Shown here piece after piece: positions 1 to 8,300 of a DNA stretch of 64,000 bases. The notes under the pieces are model-generated. The model was not told the DNA's origin, ran no database searches, and worked only from the letters and a program-made list of their open reading frames with translations. A program made the position numbers and the translations under genes. How positions within the stretch are numbered: position 1 is the stretch's first letter; each line of letters begins with the position of its first letter. The stretch comes from Spirochaetia bacterium 38H-sp (GTDB taxonomy: Bacteria > Spirochaetota > Spirochaetia > Winmispirales > Winmispiraceae). The stretch spans positions 186,001-250,000 of the forward strand of contig JBCHKQ010000001.1 in the NCBI GenBank assembly GCA_039023545.1, in the 5' to 3' direction.

Positions 1-2
1 AT

Positions 3-293
3 TCTTTTTCTAGATGCCCTGTATGCCGTTCTCCACTTGCACAAGGAGAAAGGGTAAAGTCTCAGGTGTTCTCGGGAGGTAAGAGCAGCAATCAGATGGG
101 TATAATAGAAAGCATTGCACATATACAGGGCTGTCCACACTGCTATCCTGTACCAAGAGAAGAAAGGAGTTGCCCTGTATGTAAGCAGAGCATTTTGCCA
201 ACAGATTATCTTATAGGCAGAATGTTTGATAACAAAAAAACAGGTAAAAAGCATCTTAGAATACTGGGGTGTAACAGATGCAGGGAGAGATAG
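3..293 (+). CDS. zinc-ribbon protein, C-terminal part (runs off the left edge)
   Basis: The frame is open from the first bases of the window to the TAG at 291-293, so this is the 3' end of a gene that starts outside. The visible 96 residues hold four paired-cysteine knuckles in order: CPVC near the edge, CPHC, CPVC and a final GCNRC just before the end. This pattern implies two structural zinc-binding ribbons. A GTG at 66 could start a 75-residue product, but it would lose the first knuckle, so I read the gene as continuing upstream. No catalytic motif is seen; nucleic-acid or protein binding is only an inference from the fold. The stop lies one base before the ATG of the cation-efflux gene, so the two are probably co-transcribed and translationally coupled. 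Confidence 0.6.
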   Translation, partial: SFSRCPVCRSPLAQGERVKSQVFSGGKSSNQMGIIESIAHIQGCPHCYPVPREERSCPVCKQSILPTDYLIGRMFDNKKTGKKHLRILGCNRCRER

Positions 294-294
294 A

Positions 295-1164
295 ATGAAG
301 GATATGGTAAAAAGAGCCGGCAATATCTCAGTGTCCGGAAATATAATACTTTTTGCTGCAAAACTTGTGGCAGGCATAGCAACAGGCAGCCTAGCAATAG
401 TAGCCGATGCATGGCATACACTTTCGGATAGCATATCCTCCGTCATATTACTTGTAGGAAACAAAAAGGCAAAAAAACCGGCAGACCATGAGCACCCCTT
501 TGGCCATGGCAGAGCAGAACTTGTAAGCTCTGTTATGATAGGTACAATACTGGGAATGGTTGCAATTGACTTTACAATGGAAGCGATAAAAAAACTATTT
601 TCTCCTCATGCTCCCAGATATAGTATCACAGCCATAGCAATAATTGCAGTCTCCATTCTGGCCAAAGAGCTTATGGCACAGTATGCCTTCTATGCGGCAA
701 GGAAAACAGGCAGTGCAGCAGTAAAAGCAGACGGCTGGCATCACAGAAGCGATGCTTTATCATCCCTGATACTTCTTGCAGGCATAATTCTGGCAGGCAG
801 CATACCTTATGCAGACAGCATCCTGGCTCTAATAATATCCGCTCTCATAGCCCTAACGGCCTATCACATACTAAGAGACGCCATATCGCCTCTCATAGGA
901 GAGTCTCCAGAAAGAGAAACAGAAAAAAACATCCAGGATATAGTGGATAAACACCAGGACAGCAAAGAAAAAATACACCATCTGCACATTCACAGATACG
1001 GAGACCATACCGAGGCTACGTTTCACATAGTTCTTGACGGGAAAACCAGCCTGGAAAACGCACACAAGACTGCAAGCGACATAGAAAAGGATATAAGAAA
1101 AGAGCTCAATATAGAGGCTACGATACACGTGGAGCCTTTTGACGATTGGCAGGACGAAAAATAA
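295..1164 (+). CDS. cation diffusion facilitator (CDF) family metal efflux protein
   Basis: A proton-driven divalent-metal exporter of the inner membrane, 289 residues, normal for the family. Metal-site motifs of both key helices are visible: ADAWHTLSD in TM2 and ADGWHHRSD in TM5, together giving the Asp/His set usual for zinc-type CDFs. The HEHPFGHGR loop between TM2 and TM3 is the family signature. The C-terminal cytoplasmic part, with HHLHIHRYGDH, matches the regulatory dimerisation domain. I place the start at 295 rather than the open ATG at 226, because 295 has a GGGAGAG ribosome site, follows the upstream stop by one base, and gives the usual short N-terminus before TM1. Substrate (Zn, Co, Cd, Fe or Mn) cannot be fixed from the sequence. 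Confidence 0.9.
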   Translation: MKDMVKRAGNISVSGNIILFAAKLVAGIATGSLAIVADAWHTLSDSISSVILLVGNKKAKKPADHEHPFGHGRAELVSSVMIGTILGMVAIDFTMEAIKKLFSPHAPRYSITAIAIIAVSILAKELMAQYAFYAARKTGSAAVKADGWHHRSDALSSLILLAGIILAGSIPYADSILALIISALIALTAYHILRDAISPLIGESPERETEKNIQDIVDKHQDSKEKIHHLHIHRYGDHTEATFHIVLDGKTSLENAHKTASDIEKDIRKELNIEATIHVEPFDDWQDEK

Positions 1165-1166
1165 TA

Positions 1167-1317
1167 ATACCGAACGGACTTACCGCAGCTTTTGCTGCAG
1201 TTTTTTTATAGGCTGCGGTAAGTCCTGCCTTAGGCAAATGGTTGGAACAAGCGGCATCCACGTTTTATGCCGCCGGAGGCAGTGAGGGGATGCTCTGCAT
1301 CCCCTCACGTTCGGTAT
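1167..1317. repeat. tagged-hairpin element, full bipartite copy (A)
   Basis: The element begins ATACCGAACG (1167-1176) and ends with its exact inverse CGTTCGGTAT (1308-1317). Inside the left tag, a 13-bp stem (1176-1188 with 1213-1225) is followed by the mini-hairpin tail CCTGCCTTAGGCAAAT. Inside the right tag, on the other strand, an 11-bp stem around 1283-1307 is followed by CTGCCTCCGGC. The left stem contains an alternative GCAGC-tttt-GCTGC hairpin followed by a T run (1185-1207), which could end transcription of the cation-efflux gene. It lies between two genes of the same direction, so two facing terminators are not needed here. Confidence 0.8.
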
Positions 1318-1370
1318 AAAGTAAAAAAGGCTTTATTGCATGTCTGCTTTCTCTGTGTTAAAGTCGGGAT

Positions 1371-3161
1371 ATGAATACACATACACCATTTTCTAACTGG
1401 AAGAGAACTGCTACCTGCGGTGAGCTCAGAGCAAGTCATGCAGGCAGCACGGTAATTCTTAATGGCTGGGTACATAGATACCGTGACCACGGCGGAATAC
1501 ATTTTATCAATCTGCGTGACAGATACGGGATAACACAGGTTGTTGTGGACAATGATAGTCCCCAAGAGGCTCTTAAGATAGCAGAGGCTCTTAAGTCCGA
1601 GTATTGTATAGGAATAAAGGGTATAGTAAGAAAGCGGCCAGATAACATGATAAATCCTAGCATGGAGACAGGCGAGATAGAGGTGCATGCCAAAGAACTT
1701 GTGATTTTTTCTCCCTGCGAGGTTTTGCCTTTTACCATAGATGAGAAGACGGATGCAAGAGAAGATCTCAGGTTGGAGTACAGATATCTTGACCTTCGCT
1801 CTGTACGTATGCAGAGAAATATAGAATTGCGACATAAGGTTGCATGGCATGCAAGGGAATATCTTGTGAGCAGGGGCTTCTACGAGATTGAGACTCCAAC
1901 TTTTATACGTTCCACGCCAGAGGGAGCTCGTGATTTCCTGGTACCATCCAGACTCCATAGAGGCAAGTTTTATGCTCTGCCGCAGTCACCACAGCTTTTT
2001 AAACAGCTGCTCATGGTTTCCGGATTTGATAAGTATTTTCAGATTGCACGGTGCTATAGGGATGAAGACGCAAGGGGTGACAGACAGCCTGAGTTTACTC
2101 AGATAGATATGGAGATGAGTTTTGTTGACCAGGACGATGTCCTCGCAGTAACAGAAGGGCTTATGGCTCACATCATGGGAAAAAGCATGGACGTGCAGCT
2201 CAAAACTCCGTTTCCGCGTATAAGCTATCATGAGGCAATGGAGAAATACGGCTCGGATAAGCCTGATTTGCGCTTTGGGCTAGAAATGCAGGATTTTGCC
2301 CCTTATGCGGAGAACTCCGATTTTGGCGTATTTAAGTCCGTGCTTTCTTCCGGCGGAGCGGTTAGAGCGCTGGTAGTTCCTGGCGGCGCAGCCTTTTCGC
2401 GCAAGGATATAGATGAGCTGGAAAAAGCTGCAAAGACCTATAAAGCAAAGGGACTTGCATGGTTTAAGCTTACAGAAGAGGGACTTGAGGGTGGTATCTC
2501 CAAGTTTTTTGCAGAGCAAAGAAATGCTATTATAAGCGGATTGGGAGCAAAGGCAGGAGATATTGTGTTAATGGTTGCGGACAAATGGCAGGTGTGCTGC
2601 ACAGCTCTGGGAGCAGTAAGAAATGCAGTGGCAAAAAAACTGGAACTTATCCCAGAAGGTTCTTTTGCTTTCTGCTGGATAACTGATTTTCCGCTTTTTG
2701 AGTACAATGAGGACGAGGGACGATGGGAGGCTGCTCACCATATGTTTACCATGCCAAGAGAAGAGCATCTTGAGCTGCTTGAGAAAGATCCTGGAGCAGT
2801 AAGGGCTGCTGCATACGACCTAGTATGTAATGGCTACGAGCTTGCATCTGGCTCCATCAGGGTTCATGACCCTGCAATACAAAAGAGAATTTTTTCTGTT
2901 GTCGGATTCTCGGAGGAAGAGGCTGAGAAAAGATTTGGCTTTTTGCTCAAAGCTTTCCGCTACGGTCCTCCTCCTCATGGGGGCATAGCACCCGGCCTGG
3001 ATAGACTTGTTATGATAATGGCCGGAGAAGACAGCATAAGAGATGTGATAGCATTCCCCAAGAACACCGTAGGAGCTTCCCCCATGGATGAGTCTCCGGC
3101 AGAGGTAGATAAAGCACAGCTTGATGAGTTGGGTATAATAATAAAAAAGGAAGAAGAATAG
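1371..3161 (+). CDS. aspS: aspartyl-tRNA synthetase
   Basis: Class IIb aminoacyl-tRNA synthetase that charges tRNA-Asp (or also tRNA-Asn) in the cytoplasm, 596 residues, the usual bacterial length. An N-terminal OB-fold anticodon-binding domain (about 15-110) is followed by the catalytic core with motif 2 (CYRDEDARGDRQPEFTQID, about residue 230), the bacterial GAD insertion in the middle (about 290-410) and motif 3 (GGIAPGLDRLVMIMAG, about 545). The ATG at 1371 gives the standard N-terminus; the sequence just upstream (AAAGTCGGGAT) offers only a weak ribosome site. The gene stands alone between a bipartite repeat element and its own terminator. Whether it is discriminating or also charges tRNA-Asn cannot be told here. 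Confidence 0.97.
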   Translation: MNTHTPFSNWKRTATCGELRASHAGSTVILNGWVHRYRDHGGIHFINLRDRYGITQVVVDNDSPQEALKIAEALKSEYCIGIKGIVRKRPDNMINPSMETGEIEVHAKELVIFSPCEVLPFTIDEKTDAREDLRLEYRYLDLRSVRMQRNIELRHKVAWHAREYLVSRGFYEIETPTFIRSTPEGARDFLVPSRLHRGKFYALPQSPQLFKQLLMVSGFDKYFQIARCYRDEDARGDRQPEFTQIDMEMSFVDQDDVLAVTEGLMAHIMGKSMDVQLKTPFPRISYHEAMEKYGSDKPDLRFGLEMQDFAPYAENSDFGVFKSVLSSGGAVRALVVPGGAAFSRKDIDELEKAAKTYKAKGLAWFKLTEEGLEGGISKFFAEQRNAIISGLGAKAGDIVLMVADKWQVCCTALGAVRNAVAKKLELIPEGSFAFCWITDFPLFEYNEDEGRWEAAHHMFTMPREEHLELLEKDPGAVRAAAYDLVCNGYELASGSIRVHDPAIQKRIFSVVGFSEEEAEKRFGFLLKAFRYGPPPHGGIAPGLDRLVMIMAGEDSIRDVIAFPKNTVGASPMDESPAEVDKAQLDELGIIIKKEEE

Positions 3162-3163
3162 AT

Positions 3164-3198
3164 AAAAAAGGCTGTCTATATGACAGCCTTTTTATTTT
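3164..3198 (+). terminator. intrinsic terminator of aspS
   Basis: Stem GGCTGTC / GACAGCC with a TATAT loop, flanked by A5 and T5ATTTT, directly after the aspS stop. Unlike many terminators in the window it carries no ACCGAACG tag, which shows that the tag is not a general part of termination here. Confidence 0.9.
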
Positions 3199-3316
3199 GC
3201 TCAAAAAAACATATAGATCAGAAACTTTAATTTTTACAATCTTTATTATAAACAATCATAAATATATTTTTGTATGATACTTAGTGCTGCAATTTAAAAC
3301 ATATTCCCAAACCACA

Positions 3317-4027
3317 TTAAACATCTTCTGTACTTTTTATACGGGAAAGAATATGAGAAAACAGATTTTCTATTCTTACTGCAGCTTTTCTGTTGGCAGA
3401 TGCCCTTGAAACTGCCTTTCTTACAATGAAATCCACTTTATCGTCTCCAAGCCCCTTATAATAACCAAGCTCACGTAAGACCTTTTTTACACTGATACTT
3501 GTTTTTTCTATCTGTTCATCAAGGCGTGGCTTCTGACTTTTTCTCATACTGTTAAAGCTTATTCTCATAAGCTCATACAGTACAAGCATCACAGCCTGTG
3601 CAAGGTTAAGTGAGGGATAATCGCTACTGGAGGGGATGGTGAGAATCATATCACAGAGCATGACTTCTTCTGCAAGCAGTCCGTTACGCTCTCTACCAAA
3701 AATAAAGCCCAACTTTCTAGCTTCTAGGCCCGTCAGGATGTTTCCCAGTTCGGGAAGATATACATCAGGCTGCCTATACTGTCCCTGTCTACGGGTAAGA
3801 GCAAAAGAAATATCACAATCTAGGAGTGCATCTTCCAGAGCAGAAACTATTATGGCATTCTCAAGTATGCCTCTTGCATGCAAAGCATACTTGAGAGAAG
3901 GAGAAGAAAGAATATCACAGGCAGGAGAAACCACATAAAGTTCTTTATGCCCCATATTAGCCATTGCTCTGGCTATCATGCCAAGATTCTCGGGTCCCTC
4001 AGGCTCTACAAGAATTATTCTTACCAT
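3317..4027 (-). CDS. SpoU/TrmH-family RNA 2'-O-methyltransferase, TrmJ-like
   Basis: SAM-dependent ribose methyltransferase of the trefoil-knot (SPOUT) superfamily, 236 residues. The N-terminus ILVEPEGPENLGMIARAM is typical of the TrmJ group, which methylates position 32 of tRNAs. The knot motifs are present: FGRERNGL (about residue 110) and IPSSSDYPSLNLAQAV (about 131-146), with the conserved Asn/Ser/Leu-Asn-Leu residues. The C-terminal extension of about 75 residues also fits TrmJ rather than TrmL. It converges on aspS across about 150 bp of AT-rich DNA. Target nucleotide is inferred from family only. Confidence 0.85.
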   Translation of the reverse strand: MVRIILVEPEGPENLGMIARAMANMGHKELYVVSPACDILSSPSLKYALHARGILENAIIVSALEDALLDCDISFALTRRQGQYRQPDVYLPELGNILTGLEARKLGFIFGRERNGLLAEEVMLCDMILTIPSSSDYPSLNLAQAVMLVLYELMRISFNSMRKSQKPRLDEQIEKTSISVKKVLRELGYYKGLGDDKVDFIVRKAVSRASANRKAAVRIENLFSHILSRIKSTEDV

Positions 4028-4088
4028 AAACAGCCCCTGTATTTATTTCTAGTTTATATAAAATAAAATTATTATTTCTTTTTTTGAA

Positions 4089-4118
4089 GTGACAGGTTAT
4101 TATATTTTGTATTATAAT
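4089..4118 (+). promoter_or_regulatory. sigma-70 type promoter for the LysM gene
   Basis: GTGACA (4089-4094), an 18-bp spacer and a perfect TATAAT (4113-4118), with the predicted start of transcription about ten bases before the ribosome site AGGAAA of the gene at 4136. The -35 box is one base from consensus. Confidence 0.55.
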
Positions 4119-4135
4119 TACAGCAGGAAAAAGCC

Positions 4136-5158
4136 ATGGCAAAAGAAATTATAGGAATAAAACTCGCTGACAACACCCTGTATCCCATACTGGAAACAGG
4201 TAAAAAGGCAAAAAAAAGGCTGGTACTTGAGCCTGCAAAACCAGAGCAAAGAGAAGTACATATAGATATATACTCGGCAAAAGAAGAGCCAACAGAACCT
4301 CAGAAGTATATAGGGACCATAACCATAGAACTGCCAGAAGAAGAGGAGGTAAAGGAAATTGAGCTTGTCATAGGCTTGGATGAGGAAGGACACCTTGAAG
4401 CAAGAGCAAGGGATTTGCATTCTGACAATCAACAGAGTCTTACAATAACCATTGCAGACAATATGCAGGAAGATAGTTTGAGTGACTTTTCCATGGTGGA
4501 GGACGAACCTTTTGACAGCTTAGAAAACGATTTTGACGAATTTCCTCAAGATTCCAACAAGGCAGAGGACTCAGAGCCATACGTCTGGGACGAACCAGAA
4601 GAAGAAAGTGATGAGTTTCAGGATAGCTGGTCAGAGACAAGCAGCAGAGAACAGGAGCTTCTACAGGAAGATTTTGCCAATATAAAAAAAGAAAAACAGG
4701 ATGATAAGAGCTACGAATCTTCCCAATTTACAAGATATGGCAATCAGGAAAAAACAGAGAAAAAGAAAAACAGTCTGCCTGCAGTCATAATCGGTATAGT
4801 TATAGGAATAATTCTCGGTGCAATAGCATTGTTTATGCTCTATCCCATATTTAACCATAACAGTAAAGAAGCCATAAAAACAGAAGAGAGCAGTACCAAA
4901 GAACCCGTAAAAAGCATAGCGCCTAGTCCTATTCCAACTCCTACACAGACACCGGTTGCTGAGAACAAGCAGCAGGAAGAAAGCACAAGTATAATATACA
5001 CTCCAGGATGGGGAGATACTTTGTGGGATTTGGCAAAATCTTTTTATGATAACCCCTGGCTGTATCCGGACATTGCCAAAGAAAACAACATAAAGAACCC
5101 TGACCTGATATATGCAGGTAAGCCTCTTAAGATACCCGGCATAAAAAAAGCAAAGTAA
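4136..5158 (+). CDS. membrane-anchored LysM protein with an N-terminal Hsp70-SBD-like domain
   Basis: 340 residues in four parts. Residues 1-110 resemble the beta-sandwich substrate-binding domain of Hsp70: a run of beta strands ending LVIGLDEEGHLEARARDL, comparable to the DnaK stretch DANGILxVxAxD. A strongly acidic linker rich in Glu, Asp and Ser follows (about 115-205). One membrane helix (AVIIGIVIGIILGAIALFML, about 220-240) and a Pro/Thr-rich spacer lead to a C-terminal LysM domain (WGDTLWDLAKSFYDNPWLYP, to LIYAGKPLKIPG). LysM binds peptidoglycan glycans, so the protein likely spans the inner membrane, with the Hsp70-like domain in the cytoplasm and LysM outside. The ATPase half of Hsp70 is absent. 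The Hsp70 similarity is my reading by eye and is less certain than LysM. Confidence 0.75.
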   Translation: MAKEIIGIKLADNTLYPILETGKKAKKRLVLEPAKPEQREVHIDIYSAKEEPTEPQKYIGTITIELPEEEEVKEIELVIGLDEEGHLEARARDLHSDNQQSLTITIADNMQEDSLSDFSMVEDEPFDSLENDFDEFPQDSNKAEDSEPYVWDEPEEESDEFQDSWSETSSREQELLQEDFANIKKEKQDDKSYESSQFTRYGNQEKTEKKKNSLPAVIIGIVIGIILGAIALFMLYPIFNHNSKEAIKTEESSTKEPVKSIAPSPIPTPTQTPVAENKQQEESTSIIYTPGWGDTLWDLAKSFYDNPWLYPDIAKENNIKNPDLIYAGKPLKIPGIKKAK

Positions 5159-5272
5159 TTATGCATAATGCATTGATAATAAAAATAACAATATCATAGA
5201 AAAAAAAGCAATGTAAATACATATAATAAAAGGATTTTTGTGGAAAGTTTTCGCAAACATTTTTTTAAAAGA

Positions 5273-5288
5273 TGGCATGCTTATTGCA
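5273..5288 (+). promoter_or_regulatory. sigma-54 (RpoN) promoter of the 1602-aa Ig-repeat protein
   Basis: TGGCATG-N4-TTGCA, with the GG at 5274-5275 and the GC at 5286-5287 exactly 12 bases apart, as in -24/-12 promoters. The expected transcript start (about 5299) leaves a short leader holding AAGGAGG before the ATG at 5324. Upstream at 5240-5255 lies a partly palindromic stretch (TGGAAAGTTTTCGCA) that might bind an activator; this last point is speculative. Confidence 0.75.
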
Positions 5289-5323
5289 TGTAAAATATAA
5301 AAAACTTTATGAAGGAGGTTCTG

Positions 5324-8300
5324 ATGAAACCAGAACGTCTGTTGATCATCTTGTGTCTTCTTGTTGCTTTCCTTTTTCCCGCCTTTGCAGGTGGAGAAAC
5401 AGAATGGCAGGAAGTGGACGGAAAAGAAAACTGGAAAAAGAGCATAGACATAAAAGAATCAAAACCAGGCACATACAACGTCATAATAAAAGGCACAGAC
5501 TTTGCAGGAAACGAGTTTATAGAGGGACCCTATAATCTTGTTATAGACCCTGATTCTGACCTTGCCATAAGCAGAGTTATATCTCCGGCTAACAACCAAA
5601 CGATACGCAACAACATAAATATTATAGGAATTGCGGTAGACGATGATGGTATATCCAGAGTAGAGGTAAAAATAGATGAGGGACCATACAGACAAGCAGA
5701 AGGTACGGATTACTGGAACATGTATGTGGATGCCACCACACTCAAAGATGGAGAACACACAATAACTGTAAGGGCAATAGATATCAACGGACTCCCCGGC
5801 ACAGAGTATACAAGTACATTTCTTCTGGACACAGAACCTCCTCAAATGACAATAGACTCCCATAAAAATGGAGCTCTTGTAAGCAAAAAAATAGTAATCA
5901 AGGGAACAGTAAAAGATGCCAATCAGGTAAAAAGCCTTTCGGCCACATTTCCTTCTTATACGGTAAAGAAAAAAGATAAAGAAGAAACCATCCCAGAAAC
6001 AACTCAAAACGTAAAAATAAAATACGACAAGAATGAGAATATATACTCATTCGAACTTCCCATAGAAACACAGAAACTTCCTGACGGCCCCATGGTTCTT
6101 TGGTTTAAGGCTACCGATATGACCGGTACAGAATCTGCAGTACCATTTCTCATATTCATAGATAACAAGGAGCCGGAAATAAGCATAATATCCCCGGAAG
6201 AAGAAAGCCCGGTATACGGTATGGTACAGATAACAGGAACAATCAACGATGCAATAGGCGTAAAACGCATGTGGTATACTTACAATAAAGAAGAAAAAGA
6301 CATCCCTCTTACACCGGGAAACCCATACTGGACAATACAGTTTGATGTAAGTGAAGATACTACAGGTACAATAGAAACTATTATCTTTGCAGAAGATGTA
6401 AGCGGCAATATAACAAATAAAAAAATCAAACTCAAAAACGACAGAGAGGGGGCAAAACCTGCTATAACAATAATAACCCCACAAACAGAAGAAAAAACAG
6501 TTCCTGTCCTAACTAAATACGATGCAATTATAGGAATAACAGAGGGAATCAACCCTCAGGATAAGATAGTAGTGGAGGGACTGGGTGAAGGACCACAGGA
6601 GTTCCCTGCAAAATCGGGATTTTATATTCCTCTGTCCGGATTAAGCCCAGGTAAATACAACATAAATATCACAGCCGTTGACAGTCTTGGATTTGAAAGC
6701 AAACCTCTTAAGTACAGCTTTGAGATAAGTGCTGATAAGCCAATACTTATCCCAACAGAACTTGTCTATCAGGACACACAAGAGAGCCAAAGCTGGAACA
6801 ACGGACTGCTTTATGATGCATCCAGAAAGGCTGTAATAAGAGGTACAATAAAATCGGAAACAAAGCCTTCCGGAGGAAAGCTTTATACAGGTGCAGACAT
6901 ATGGACAGCACTTCCTTCAGATTTATCAGCTCAGCCGGATATACCAAAGACAGCAAGCGAAAGCAGCCTGAAAATAAGTCCTACAGAGGAAGCAAACACC
7001 TATACTTTTGAAGCAAGCCTTCCTCAAAAAGCAGGAAATGGCAGTCTCCCTGCTATATTTGTAATCAATAATGCAGACAAAAGTATATCAGTTTTCCCCC
7101 AGATAATAAGTTATCAGGCTCCACCACCTGCAAAGGGTAAGGAGCAAATTCCTCCAGCCAAGCCCAATCAGCTTCTTATTCTAGACTATAGAATCAATAA
7201 AGGTAATATTCTTCTTACGGATAAGACACCGCTTGGCTTGTACTTCTCAGGAAATAGTATATCGGCAGTAAGCGTGGAACCACAGGAAGCAGAAAATCTG
7301 ATATCTGTGAAGAAAATAGGAAATCATGTTCTGCTAACAGCAAAATCCAGCGGAGAAGTATCCGGATTTAGCATAATAGTCAAAGACAAAAGCGGTAAAG
7401 AATACAAAACACCCACATACAAATTAACAGTGGATTTGGGATTGCCCTCGTTTACAATAAGCTCACCTGTTGCAAATCTCTATACCAATCAGGAAATAAT
7501 ATTGTCAGGTACGGCTCAGGACGATCTGGCAGTAGCGTCGCTGCAATATCGTATAGATGGTCTCGGGAAGTGGAATAGTATAATACTAACCGACAACAGT
7601 TTTGAAACAACAATAAGCTCAAGTGCATTAAAACCGGGCGCACACATACTGGAAGTAAGGGCAATAGATAAAGCTGGCAATATATCTGTAAAAAGACAGT
7701 CTTTCTTCTTTGATGCTACAGCACCAAAAATTGCTTTTATAACTCCAAGAAGCCAGGATAAAATTAACGGAACAATAAGGGTAACAGGAATAGTGAGCTC
7801 AGAAAGTCCTATAGAATCCGTAACATATTCTACAGATGGAGGAGAGACCAAGCAAAATGTTTCTCTTTCAAACAATATGTTTACTCTTCTCATAGACTTT
7901 ACAAGCCTTGCAAGAGAAGAGAAGATTCTTACGTTCACCACACAAGATAAGGCCGGTAACATCCAAGACATAGAACTTAAACCCAATATAGATTTTGCAA
8001 AAGACATTCCTGTTGTACAAATACAGACTCCGGAAGAGGCAAGCACTATAACAACGGATGTGACGGTATCTGGCATGGTATTTGATGATGACGGAATAGA
8101 CAGAATATACTGGAGACTGGATGAAAATCAGTGGCAGGAGATACCTGCAGAACACAACTTTGCAATAAATCTGCCTATCTCAAGCCTAACAGATAACGAA
8201 CATACAATTCAAATCTATGCAAAGGACATATTTGGTATAGAAAGCGAACCCGTTACAAGAACTATACGAGTAAGCCTCAAGGAACCTGAGGCAATACTAA

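Noticed and set aside
1305-1958. 217-codon minus-strand open frame opposite aspS
   Set aside because: It lies wholly across a well-supported essential gene and the repeat element, with no ribosome site or family features.
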